A DNA stretch of 64,000 nucleotides, taken from the NCBI GenBank assembly GCA_964423425.1, contig CAYRES010000001.1:124001-188000 (forward strand), read 5' to 3'. A program made the translations under genes and the position numbers. Within the stretch, counting starts at the first letter, position 1; the number at the start of each line of letters is the position of its first letter. Source of the DNA: CAYRES01 sp964423425 (GTDB taxonomy: Bacteria > Actinomycetota > Thermoleophilia > RBG-16-64-13). Positions 33,286 through 41,812 of this stretch are shown here, one piece after another. Under the pieces are notes generated by a model. That model was not told the origin of the DNA. It did no database searches and worked only from the letters and a program-made list of their open reading frames with translations.

Positions 33286-34566
33286 TTGCGCGCGTACTAC
33301 GCGGCTGCCGTCCTCACCGTGGTGCTTCTCGTTTCGGCGGTCGCGCTGCTCGGGCCCCTCGCCGCACCGGCCGGCGCCGAGCCTGCGTCTGTGGTGTCGA
33401 ACGGCCGGCGCGAGCCGCCCAAGATCGCACTCACCTTCGACGATAACTTCAATCCCAACAGGTCACTCGCCACCATCAAGGCCCTGAGCGATCGCAAGGC
33501 GGAGGCCACATTCTTCGTGGTGGGCAGTTACGTCACGGCCTACCCGGCCCTGACAAAGGCGATCGCTGCGGCGGGGTTCGAGGTGGGCGACCACAGCGCG
33601 AGTCACCCCGTGCTCACCAATCTCTCCCATTCCGCGAAGCTCAGGGAGATCGGGGCCGGCACTGATGCCTTCAGAGCCGCTACCGGCAGGCGGACGGTAC
33701 CACTCCATCGTCCGCCCTACGGAGCCTGGAACAGCAGCGTGGCCCGTGCGGCCGGCGAGCGGGGTTTCTCGCACGTTGTGTTGTGGGACGTCGACACGAA
33801 CGACTGGAGGGGCCACAGCGCGGCCACCATCGTGAATCACGTACTCACACACGCCCGCAACGGCTCCATCGTGCTCATGCACGTGGGTGCTCCCCATACC
33901 TACGAGGCCATTCCCGGCATCGTCGACGGACTGAGGGCGCGTGGATTCGAGCTGGTGACAGTGTCGGAACTCCTCAAGGGCGACCGGCGCTTCCTCGACG
34001 TGACCACGGCCACCCCGGGTAACACGGCCATCATGCAGATGATCGACTGGGGTTTGATGAGCGGCTACGACAAGAACTACTTCGGTCCCCACGATCCCAT
34101 GACCCGGGCGCAGTTTGCCAAGGTGGCGGCGCTGGCGGCCGGTCTGCACACCGAGGCTATCGACAATGCGGCCCACCCAACGTTCACCGATGTGCCCCTC
34201 AGGTACGAGAATGGGGTACCGGTGCCCTACCCCTTCGACTTCATCGAGGAGGCGGCAGCTGCCGGCATCATTCAGGGGAGAACCACGGCTCAGGGGAACG
34301 TGTTCGCCCCGGCCGAGCCCATCACCCGGGTGCAACTCGCCCTCATGTTGGCCCGCATGGCCCGGGAATTGAAAGGCTACGTGCCGCCCGAGGGAGGCCT
34401 GCCGCCCGCCCCGCCGGACGTGCCCAGTTACGCCCGGGAAGAGGTGGCGTTTGTGCAGGCGCTCGGACTCATGCACGGATACGGCGACGGTACCTTCCGC
34501 CCTACCGAGAAGGCCAAGCGGGCGCACGTAGCCGTGGTGGTGTCGCGGTACCGGCTGTTGGAGTAG
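33286..34566 (+). CDS. Secreted polysaccharide deacetylase with SLH repeats
   Basis: 426 aa. A signal peptide (VLTVVLLVSAVALLGPLAAPAGA) is followed by a NodB-type deacetylase domain (about 45-215). That domain has the catalytic pair in ALTFDDNFNP, metal His in GDHSASHP and RPPYGAWNSS. Three S-layer-homology repeats follow (about 235-420), ending SRYRLLE, that anchor proteins to secondary wall polymers. It probably deacetylates peptidoglycan or another wall polymer on the cell surface. TTG at 33286 is the only start that yields the signal peptide. It is transcribed with the peroxiredoxin or just after it. Confidence 0.88.
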   Translation: MRAYYAAAVLTVVLLVSAVALLGPLAAPAGAEPASVVSNGRREPPKIALTFDDNFNPNRSLATIKALSDRKAEATFFVVGSYVTAYPALTKAIAAAGFEVGDHSASHPVLTNLSHSAKLREIGAGTDAFRAATGRRTVPLHRPPYGAWNSSVARAAGERGFSHVVLWDVDTNDWRGHSAATIVNHVLTHARNGSIVLMHVGAPHTYEAIPGIVDGLRARGFELVTVSELLKGDRRFLDVTTATPGNTAIMQMIDWGLMSGYDKNYFGPHDPMTRAQFAKVAALAAGLHTEAIDNAAHPTFTDVPLRYENGVPVPYPFDFIEEAAAAGIIQGRTTAQGNVFAPAEPITRVQLALMLARMARELKGYVPPEGGLPPAPPDVPSYAREEVAFVQALGLMHGYGDGTFRPTEKAKRAHVAVVVSRYRLLE

Positions 34567-34684
34567 GCTCACTGCCGCCATTGCCTACCGTGACCGTGTC
34601 GTGGGAACAGGCCTTCGGCTGCCATCTTGCGGGCGGCCGGGTGCGGCCTCCGGCTCCCCGGTGTGGATGCCCTCGTGGCCGGTG

Positions 34685-36169
34685 CTAACCCTTCTTGGGG
34701 ATGTCCGCCCGGTGGGCGCCTGCGCGCCCCCCCTCACCGTCGATGAGCACCTGCGTGGGGGGGCAGAGGTACAGTCGCACGCGGTCGTCGAGGAAGTCGG
34801 AGAAGGCGAGCATGGTGCCATCGGGTGAGATGTCCAGGCCGGTGCACTGGTTGCCGCCCACGATGGCATCGAGCATGCGGCCGGTGGCCGTGTCGATCAT
34901 GACCACCGAACCCCACTCCGGCCCGGGCAGATAGTAGTTCTCGCCGTTCTCACCCCGGCACGACACGTAGAGCACCCGGCCGTCGGGAGAGAGGTCGATG
35001 GTATTGGGCTTGGCGTCAACTTTGGCAAGTTCGGTGACCTCGTCGGTGGCCAGATCCACCTTGTACACCTTGGCAAGGGCCATGTCGTCGGCGTAGAGGT
35101 AGGAGCCGTCGCCCACGAGGTGGCGCATGGCGCCACCGGTCTTGGTGATGATGGTGCTGTCCCCCGTTGCCAGGTCGATGCGGGAGATGTCGCCGTTCTC
35201 GAAACCGGCCACGTAGAGGCGGGAGCCATCGGGGGTGACGTAGAGCCCTCGGGGAGTCTTCACGGTGCTGAAGGTGCGGACCACGCTGCCGCTGGCGAGG
35301 TCGATCACCCCGACGTTGTGGCTGGTCCAGTTGGCCGTGTACAGAGTCTTCTCGTCGGGTGAAAGGGCCATGATCTTGGTCCAGTTGCCGCCCGCGTTGA
35401 GTTGTCTCTGTACCTTTCTCGAGGCCACGTCCACTTCGTAGACCGAGCCCGTCTCCATCTGGCTGATGTACGCTGTGGTGCCCGCCTGGTTGAAGATCAC
35501 CTCCACCGAACCGTGCGACCCAAGCTGGACGCTACCGATCTCCGTGAGCGAGCGGGCGTCGTAGATCTCCAAGCCTTTGCCTCCCAGCAGGGTCACCCAG
35601 ATCTCGGAGCCGTCGGGCGTGAAAGCGACCTGTTTCGGCTGCGAGCCAACCGTGAAGCGGCCGTACGACTCGTGAAGCAGCCCCTCCGGGTCGAGGTAGA
35701 ACCTCAGCGAGATGCTCTCCTTGACACCGACATCGTGTGTGACGGTGTTGTAGCCTACGTGGGAGAGGACGATGGTGGTGAGACCGCCCGGCACGTCGCC
35801 TTCGAAGGGAGTGGTGCCTTCGAGGGTCTCGCCGTCGGCCTGGGTGATGGCGAGCGAGGCTTCCGTCGGCTGGGTCTCTACAGCCAGAGTGACCGGAGGG
35901 CCGATGGGCCCTCGGGAGGTGGTCGAGGTGGTCGAGGGGAGAGCGAGAGTGGTGGAGGATGTGGAAGTGGAGAACGGGGAGGAGGTGGTAGTGGTTTCGA
36001 CGGCGGCGTCCGCGCCGCTCTGTTCCTCCCACGGCCAAGCTCCGACCACCCTCGTGATTCCGAGGAAGAGCGCCGCGATGACGGCGAGGACAAGGGCGGC
36101 AGCGCTGATGCGACGCACCAGATATCGGCGTTTCCGTGCCTTCTGCTTCTTCAACTCTGTACGCCTCAT
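34685..36169 (-). CDS. Membrane-anchored PEGA-domain beta-propeller protein (YncE-like)
   Basis: 494 aa. One N-terminal helix (RISAAALVLAVIAALFLG) is followed by a Ser/Thr-rich linker (about 55-90). A PEGA-like domain (about 95-165, TQPTEASLAITQADGETLEG) precedes a seven-bladed YncE/cytochrome-d1-type propeller with repeats such as AFTPDGSEIWVTLLG, ALSPDEKTLYTANWT and YVTPDGSRLYVAG. It is probably extracellular. Surface or cofactor-binding roles are known for the fold, but no ligand is visible. ATG at 36169 is preferred. It has little SD and could be leaderless. It is divergent from the photolyase gene. Confidence 0.78.
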   Translation of the reverse strand: MRRTELKKQKARKRRYLVRRISAAALVLAVIAALFLGITRVVGAWPWEEQSGADAAVETTTTSSPFSTSTSSTTLALPSTTSTTSRGPIGPPVTLAVETQPTEASLAITQADGETLEGTTPFEGDVPGGLTTIVLSHVGYNTVTHDVGVKESISLRFYLDPEGLLHESYGRFTVGSQPKQVAFTPDGSEIWVTLLGGKGLEIYDARSLTEIGSVQLGSHGSVEVIFNQAGTTAYISQMETGSVYEVDVASRKVQRQLNAGGNWTKIMALSPDEKTLYTANWTSHNVGVIDLASGSVVRTFSTVKTPRGLYVTPDGSRLYVAGFENGDISRIDLATGDSTIITKTGGAMRHLVGDGSYLYADDMALAKVYKVDLATDEVTELAKVDAKPNTIDLSPDGRVLYVSCRGENGENYYLPGPEWGSVVMIDTATGRMLDAIVGGNQCTGLDISPDGTMLAFSDFLDDRVRLYLCPPTQVLIDGEGGRAGAHRADIPKKG

Positions 36170-36259
36170 GACGAAAAGAATAGCGTAACCCGGTGAAATG
36201 TGGGGAACAAGGGTGCTGTGCGGTAGTCGGCTTCTCGGGGCCGGGATAAGGGGGCAGGT

Positions 36260-37741
36260 GTGTCTGTGGGCAGGAGCGATGTGGTGGTGGCCTGGTTGCG
36301 CCATGATCTTCGCCTGCGCGACAACCCTGTTCTCCAAGCTGCTGCGGAGGAAGGTCGGACGGTTGTGCCGGTATTCGTGTGGTCACCTGAGGACCACGCG
36401 TGGGCGGAGGGAGGGGCTTCGTCGTGGTGGCTGGGCCACAGTCTGAAGTCTCTCGACTCGGCCCTGCGCAAAAAGGGTTCCGCTCTTGTCATGCGCCGGG
36501 GGTGGTCCCCTGCCGCCGAGCTACTCGATCTCTGCCGCGAAGTGGGCAGCGACCGAGTGGTGTATGCGCGGGTGTGGGAGCCAAGGGCTATCGCTGCCGA
36601 CGGCCGAGTGGAGCGGGCTCTCAGCCGCGAGGGCATCTCCGCGCGGGTGATGGGAGGCCAGGTCCTCTTCCCGCTGGAGGAGCTGCGTAACAAGTCGGGC
36701 GGGGTGTTCAAGACCTTCTCGTCTTTCTTCCGAGCATGTGGGCAGGCGCAGCCGCCGGCGGAGCCGGCGGCTGCGCCTGCCTCTCTGCCCGCTCCTCGGC
36801 CCCTACCTGCGACCCTCACAGTTGAACAACTGGGCCTGGCGCCCGACCTTGAGTGGACTGCCGGCTTACGAGCAACCTGGGAGCCCGGGGAAAAGGGGGC
36901 GTGGCGGCGGCTCGAGCGCTTCCTCGAGTATGCGGTAGCTGAGTATGAGGTCGAACGGGATCGTCCTGACCACGAGGGGACGTCCCGACTCTCGCCGCAT
37001 CTGCGCTTCGGTGAGATAAGCCCGGCCGATGTGTGGTACGCAGTACTCGACGCGCGGCAGGCTGCACCGGACGACGAAGGCGCGGCCGGGCCGGGTGGTC
37101 TCGCCTTTCTGCGGCAGTTGGGCTGGAGGGAGTACTCCTACTACGTGCTCCTTCATCATCCCCACACCCTTGAGCGGCCGCTTCGCCCCGAGTTCGAAGC
37201 CTTCCCTTGGCAGGACGACCCGGACGGCTTGGAGGCTTGGCGCCTTGGTTGCACCGGGTATCCACTGGTTGATGCAGGCATGAGGCAGCTCCGGCAGACG
37301 GGCTGGATGCACAACCGCGTGCGGATGGTGGCGGCCTCGTTTCTCGTGAAGCACCTTCTCGTGCCCTGGCAGGTGGGGGCTGAATGGTTTCTCGATACCC
37401 TGGTGGACGCGGATCCCGCCAACAACACACAGGGGTGGCAGTGGACGGCCGGGAGTGGGACGGACGCCGCTCCCTATTTCCGGATCTTCAACCCGGTGCT
37501 CCAAGGGCAGCGGTTCGATCCCAACGGCGCCTACATTACCCGCTATGTGCCTGAACTCGAGGGTCTCTCTCCCCGTTTCGTGCACCGCCCCTGGGAGGCT
37601 CCAGCGGATGAGCGCATGCAGCCGAGGGGAAGCGGCGCCTACCCCGCGCCCGTCATCGACCACATCTTCGCCCGGGAGCGGGCGCTGTCGGCCTTCGCCG
37701 AAATGAAGGGGCGGGTTGGCTCCACGGCGGCTTCACCGTGA
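36260..37741 (+). CDS. phrB: Deoxyribodipyrimidine photolyase (class I CPD type)
   Basis: 493 aa. N-terminal antenna-binding alpha/beta domain (VVVAWLRHDLRLRDNPVLQA) and C-terminal FAD domain with TSRLSPHLRFGEISP, LGWREYSYYVL, GYPLVDAGMRQLRQTGWMHN (signature) and WFLDTLVDADPANNTQGWQW. It repairs UV-induced pyrimidine dimers with light. An Ala/Pro-rich linker (about 160-182) between the domains is encoded by a large inverted repeat. GTG at 36260 is the chosen start. Presence implies exposure to light at some stage of the life cycle. Confidence 0.94.
   Translation: MSVGRSDVVVAWLRHDLRLRDNPVLQAAAEEGRTVVPVFVWSPEDHAWAEGGASSWWLGHSLKSLDSALRKKGSALVMRRGWSPAAELLDLCREVGSDRVVYARVWEPRAIAADGRVERALSREGISARVMGGQVLFPLEELRNKSGGVFKTFSSFFRACGQAQPPAEPAAAPASLPAPRPLPATLTVEQLGLAPDLEWTAGLRATWEPGEKGAWRRLERFLEYAVAEYEVERDRPDHEGTSRLSPHLRFGEISPADVWYAVLDARQAAPDDEGAAGPGGLAFLRQLGWREYSYYVLLHHPHTLERPLRPEFEAFPWQDDPDGLEAWRLGCTGYPLVDAGMRQLRQTGWMHNRVRMVAASFLVKHLLVPWQVGAEWFLDTLVDADPANNTQGWQWTAGSGTDAAPYFRIFNPVLQGQRFDPNGAYITRYVPELEGLSPRFVHRPWEAPADERMQPRGSGAYPAPVIDHIFARERALSAFAEMKGRVGSTAASP
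36741..36781. repeat. 19-bp perfect inverted repeat inside the photolyase gene
   Basis: Arms 36741-36759 and 36763-36781 are exact reverse complements around the triplet GGA. It encodes the interdomain linker (residues QAQPPAEPAAAPAS). In mRNA it would form a very stable hairpin. It could be a small palindromic element captured in frame, or a selected slow-translation site. Confidence 0.9.
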
Positions 37742-37938
37742 TCGAGTCAGCTCAAGAGGTCCACCACCTCGGCTCGTGGCCCTGGATGCCGTGGGCGCCG
37801 TCGCCGATGTGTTGCACTCATCGTCACTGTGGTACAAATGATGCGAATACGTAGGCGGTGCGCCTCGTCACAGGTGAGGCTTCGACGAAGGCGGGATCGC
37901 CCACACGGTGGTGTACCAGGTGAGTCAAGGAGCAGGGC

Positions 37939-39594
37939 ATGAGCACAGAGGCTCGTAACATCACGGGAAACGTGGTGGACGTACATTCCCGGCAGATCTA
38001 TCCGGGTGTTGTGACCGTGGTGGACGGGCGGATCGAGACGGTGGAGAGGTCGGCGGGGAGCCTGCAGGAAGGGCCTGCCTCCGGCAACTATATCCTCCCG
38101 GGTTTCATCGACGCGCATGTGCACGTGGAGAGCTCCATGCTCGTGCCGTCTCAGTTCGCACGTCTCGCCGTGCGCCACGGCACGGTGGCCACTCTCTCCG
38201 ATCCCCACGAGATAGCGAATGTGCTCGGTGTACCGGGTGTGCACTACATGACAGAGAACGGGAAACAAGTGCCCTTCAAGTTCTTCTTCGGTGCTCCTTC
38301 CTGCGTACCGGCCACCGGATTCGAGTCTTCGGGGGCGCAGATCGGTCCGGAACAGGTCGATGAACTGCTTTCTCTTCCCGAGATACGCTACTTGAGTGAA
38401 GTGATGAACTTTCCTGGAGTCCTTGTGGATGATCCGGAGGTCATGGCGAAGCTTGGTGCGGCCAAGAAGCGAGGCAAGCCCATCGACGGCCACGCTCCCG
38501 GGCTTAGGGGCGAGGAGCTGAGGAAGTATGTGGCGGCGGGCATCTCCACCGATCACGAGAGTCTCGATGTGGAAGAGGCGCGGGAGAAGCTCGAACTGGG
38601 TATGAAGATACTCATTCGAGAGGGCTCGGCCAGCCTGGAGTTTGACATGCTCAAGGAGCTCATCGATGAGTACCCCGAGCTCTGCATGTTCTGTTCCGAC
38701 GACAAGCACCCCACCGATCTCGTGAAAGGCCACATCAACGACTTGGTCCGCCGGGCTGTCGCCTCGGGCCTGGATCTCTTCAACGTCTTGCGGGCGGCCT
38801 GCGTCAACCCTGTGGAGCACTATGATCTCGACGTGGGACTGCTGCGGGAGGGGGATCCGGCGGACTTCATCGTCGTGGCCGACCTCCAGGATTTCGATGT
38901 CGTCAACACCTTCATCGGCGGGGAGCTCGTGGCGGCCGACGGCACCCCGCTCTTCAACGCGCTCGAGTCCGACATGCCGAATGTCTTCCGGACGGGAGAG
39001 TGTGAACCAAGCAATTTCACCGTCCGGGCCCGTCCCGGCAAGATGAGAGTCATCGAGGTATTGGACGGGCAGCTCTTCACGAAGAAGATGGCGCTTGCTC
39101 CCACCGTGGTTGAGGGGCTCGCTGTGGCCGACACCGATCGCGATGTGCTCAAGATAGCGGTCATCAACCGCTATGAGAAGGCTCCGGCCGCCGTGGGTTT
39201 CATCCGCAACATGGGCCTCCAGGCGGGAGCCATCGCCTCCACCGTAGCGCACGATTCACACAACATCGTGGTGGTGGGGACCAATGATGACGACATGGCC
39301 CGAGCGGTCAACATGCTGGTGGAGACGGAGGGTGGTTTGGCGGCGGCGGCGGGGGAGGAGCAGTTCTTGCTGGCCCTTCCGGTCGCCGGTCTCATGAGCA
39401 TCTCCGACGGCTTCGACGTGGCCGAGGCATACGATGTGCTCGACCAAGCGGCCAAGCGAATGGGGAGCAGACTCAAGGCACCCTTCATGACCCTGTCGTT
39501 CATGGCCCTCCTCGTCATACCGGAACTCAAGATAAGCGACGAAGGGCTCTTCGACGGTACCACCTTCCAGTTCACCGATCTCTTCACCGGGTGA
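37939..39594 (+). CDS. ade: Adenine deaminase
   Basis: 551 aa, family length. It deaminates adenine to hypoxanthine for purine salvage. Amidohydrolase metal motifs are GFIDAHVHVESSMLVP and TLSDPHEIANVLG, with FCSDDKHPTDLV later. The Ade-specific C-terminal half has VGFIRNMGLQAGAIASTVAH and MTLSFMALLVIPELKISDEG. ATG follows AAGGAGCAGGGC. The gene stands alone between phrB and convergent genes, with a possible promoter TTGCAC...TACAAA near 37812-37839 (spacer 15, weak). Confidence 0.97.
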   Translation: MSTEARNITGNVVDVHSRQIYPGVVTVVDGRIETVERSAGSLQEGPASGNYILPGFIDAHVHVESSMLVPSQFARLAVRHGTVATLSDPHEIANVLGVPGVHYMTENGKQVPFKFFFGAPSCVPATGFESSGAQIGPEQVDELLSLPEIRYLSEVMNFPGVLVDDPEVMAKLGAAKKRGKPIDGHAPGLRGEELRKYVAAGISTDHESLDVEEAREKLELGMKILIREGSASLEFDMLKELIDEYPELCMFCSDDKHPTDLVKGHINDLVRRAVASGLDLFNVLRAACVNPVEHYDLDVGLLREGDPADFIVVADLQDFDVVNTFIGGELVAADGTPLFNALESDMPNVFRTGECEPSNFTVRARPGKMRVIEVLDGQLFTKKMALAPTVVEGLAVADTDRDVLKIAVINRYEKAPAAVGFIRNMGLQAGAIASTVAHDSHNIVVVGTNDDDMARAVNMLVETEGGLAAAAGEEQFLLALPVAGLMSISDGFDVAEAYDVLDQAAKRMGSRLKAPFMTLSFMALLVIPELKISDEGLFDGTTFQFTDLFTG

Positions 39595-39659
39595 GCGAAA
39601 CGCGGTAGCCGACTGGTTCCGTACTCGGGATCGGGGCCCGCCGGGTGGGTCTTGCCCGT

Positions 39660-40337
39660 CTACGAGGGGCTCCGGCCGTCTCTCCTCTCATCGAGGGGGT
39701 CACCCAGGTTCAGATCCTGTGCCCGCAGATTCGCGACTTCGCGGGCGTCTTCAATGGCGTCCCAGGCCCGCCGCCTGTTGGGGCCGGAGAGCCGGCGCAT
39801 GAACCAACGGGCGGCACGCCGCCACCAGGTGTCCGGCCGGGGGGCGAGGTGCACCTCCCGGGGCAGAGGGCTGAAGTAGCCTTTGAAGCGGGCGTCGGGG
39901 TGGCCTTCCTCCCACACACCCAGGCGGGCCATGAGCAAGAAGCCGGCCTGCCGCACGAAGGGCTCACTGCGTTCGCTCCACTCTACCGCCTTTGTGCGGG
40001 CGGCGGGCGCTCGGGCAAACGCGTGCAGGCAACACTGCTCGGTGATCTCCAGCGAATCGAAATCCGCCGCCCAGGCTTCCATCTGTTCGGCCGTGATCTT
40101 CACCGACTCCTCTACGAAGCAGGCAAGCAAGCGGTTCTCACGACCGCCCAACTCCCAGAGGGTGAGGGCGGTGGCATGGTCGTGGCGCACACGCACGGCG
40201 ATGGACCACACCTCGTCCAAGGCGAGGCCGGCCGTGGGGAGAGAGACGTATCCGGACGCCCTCAACCTGTCGGCCTGGGCGGTGTTGGCGCGCCGGGCGA
40301 TCTCGCGCTGGATGTTGTCGATGCTCAGGCCGGGCAT
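39660..40337 (-). CDS. AlkD-like DNA alkylation repair HEAT-repeat protein
   Basis: About 225 aa. Helical repeats typical of the AlkD/AlkC superfamily: LTLWELGGRENRLLACFVEE, VKITAEQMEAWAADFDSLEI, FVRQAGFLLMARLG and a basic C-terminus. AlkD glycosylases remove bulky or positively charged alkyl bases without base flipping. The catalytic Trp/Asp pattern cannot be confirmed by eye, and related proteins without glycosylase activity exist. The first 20 residues are uncertain (ATG 40337 or GTG 40355). It is convergent with ade and divergent from the membrane protein. Confidence 0.72.
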   Translation of the reverse strand: MPGLSIDNIQREIARRANTAQADRLRASGYVSLPTAGLALDEVWSIAVRVRHDHATALTLWELGGRENRLLACFVEESVKITAEQMEAWAADFDSLEITEQCCLHAFARAPAARTKAVEWSERSEPFVRQAGFLLMARLGVWEEGHPDARFKGYFSPLPREVHLAPRPDTWWRRAARWFMRRLSGPNRRRAWDAIEDAREVANLRAQDLNLGDPLDERRDGRSPS

Positions 40338-40484
40338 GGTTCTTCGTTCCACCACCCTGTGCGGATGTGCTTTCGCATGTGCCGGAGATTCAGCATAATA
40401 GCAGTGGTGCCACCGGTTGGAGAACGAAGGTGCAAGGTGTACGCGGGAGGCGTGGAGGGTCGCGAGTGTGAGGGAGGCCGGTGA

Positions 40485-41024
40485 ATGGAACGCGATGCGC
40501 AGGTAAGGGTATTCAGCCTATGGGTTGGTGTGGCCGTCATCGTACTGGGCATCGTCTTCTTGGTGACCACGTTGGCCGGTGGGAGCGTGGCCGCCATCTG
40601 GTGGCCGCTCTTTGTGGTCATACCCGGGCTGTTGTTCTTCGCCGGGATGGCCCTGTGGGGAAGATCATTCGCCTTCCTGGCTCTTCCGGGCAGCATCATC
40701 ACCTCGACCGGGGTGCTGCTGTTCCTTCAGAACCTCACCGGCGAGTGGTCCACGTGGGCGTACGCATGGGCCCTGCTATCTCCGGGTGCAGTCGGTCTCG
40801 GCCTTTACGTGTGGGGTCGGGTCGGTGAGGTGCCGGGATTGTTGGCCGCTGGTCCCGTGGTCGCCAAGGTGGGGGTGATCATCTTCCTCGTACTGGGTGT
40901 GTTCTTCGAGCTGATAATTGGCTTGAGCGACAGCCTGTTCATGCGCATCGTCTGGCCTGCGCTCCTCATAGTCATGGGGGCCTGGGTCTTGTGGCGGGGA
41001 GCCCGCGCCTCTTCCAACGGCTAG
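40485..41024 (+). CDS. Small multi-pass membrane protein
   Basis: 179 aa with about five membrane helices: LWVGVAVIVLGIVFLVTTLA, IWWPLFVVIPGLLFFAGMAL, FAFLALPGSIITSTGVLLFL, AWALLSPGAVGLGLYVWG, and VGVIIFLVLGVFFELIIGLS. It resembles the uncharacterised LiaF/PspC-like membrane domains common in actinobacteria, often linked to envelope stress. No enzymatic motif is seen. It is monocistronic, 110 nt before the ACT-domain leader. Confidence 0.75.
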   Translation: MERDAQVRVFSLWVGVAVIVLGIVFLVTTLAGGSVAAIWWPLFVVIPGLLFFAGMALWGRSFAFLALPGSIITSTGVLLFLQNLTGEWSTWAYAWALLSPGAVGLGLYVWGRVGEVPGLLAAGPVVAKVGVIIFLVLGVFFELIIGLSDSLFMRIVWPALLIVMGAWVLWRGARASSNG

Positions 41025-41157
41025 CTGGGCGCACGAGGGCGTCCATGGAAACGCTGGCCTGGCGTTTCGGGAACATGTCCGCTAGAATGCCCGCTTATAT
41101 GGAGGTGGCTTTCGCAGATGCAGGCGGCAGCCTTGAGTTCAGCAGACGGGCGGGCGT

Positions 41158-41586
41158 GTGAGTGTTCGACAGGTTTCGGTCTTCGTCGAGAACAGAGCGG
41201 GACGTGTGGCTGAGGTGACTGGCATTCTCGCCGAGCGCGCAATCAATGTCTTTGGTCTCTCCGTGTCCGATCAGGGAGAGTTCGGTATTCTGCGGCTCAT
41301 GGTGGACCACCCCGATCTGGCCGCCGATCTCCTCCGTGAGGCCGGTCTCACGGTTACTCTGCGCGACGTGGTGTGCGTGCGCCTTCCCGACGAGCCGGGC
41401 TCCGTCGCCCGGTTGGCGAAGATCTTGGCCGACGCCGGCATCAACATCACCAACTTCTACCTCGGAGCCCGCGAGTCCACCATCCTCGACACGGATGACG
41501 TAGGCGCTCTGGAAGAGATTCTCTACTATTACGACTATGCCTCCCTTACGGAGGCAGACATGAGTAGTAGACATCATCTCGAATAG
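41158..41586 (+). CDS. Tandem ACT-domain regulatory protein
   Basis: 142 aa with two ACT domains: VSVFVENRAGRVAEVTGILA (about 5-24) and a second from about 75, CVRLPDEPGSVARLAKILAD followed by AGINITNFYLGA. ACT domains bind amino acids. In anaerobes, small ACT-only proteins often neighbour phenylacetate-CoA ligase and indolepyruvate:ferredoxin genes, as with paaK 5.3 kb downstream here. The first base of the start is a GTG at 41158, after GGCGGGC; the SD is weak. Confidence 0.85.
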   Translation: MSVRQVSVFVENRAGRVAEVTGILAERAINVFGLSVSDQGEFGILRLMVDHPDLAADLLREAGLTVTLRDVVCVRLPDEPGSVARLAKILADAGINITNFYLGARESTILDTDDVGALEEILYYYDYASLTEADMSSRHHLE

Positions 41587-41765
41587 TCTTATGTAACAGC
41601 CGTAAGAACCGGCAAGAGAACGCCGGGCGGCGACCAGAGAGGCGGCAGGCCGCCACGACAAGACTTCGAGATCCCCAAACATCACCCTCTGACGGCATTG
41701 CGCTGAGCCGTGCGCTCCTTCTGTTCTGACATGCGCCACCGGTATAGGTGACCTTGCAGAGTCGG

Positions 41766-41793
41766 TTGGAGCATGGCTGAGCCACAGTAGAAC
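41766..41793 (+). promoter_or_regulatory. Possible promoter of the liv operon
   Basis: TTGGAG (41766-41771), spacer 16 bp, TAGAAC (41788-41793), ending 19 nt before the livK start. Both boxes are moderate matches. The surrounding 226-nt spacer after the ACT gene holds no other recognisable feature. Confidence 0.3.
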
Positions 41794-41812
41794 GGAAAGG
41801 ATCGAATACGAC

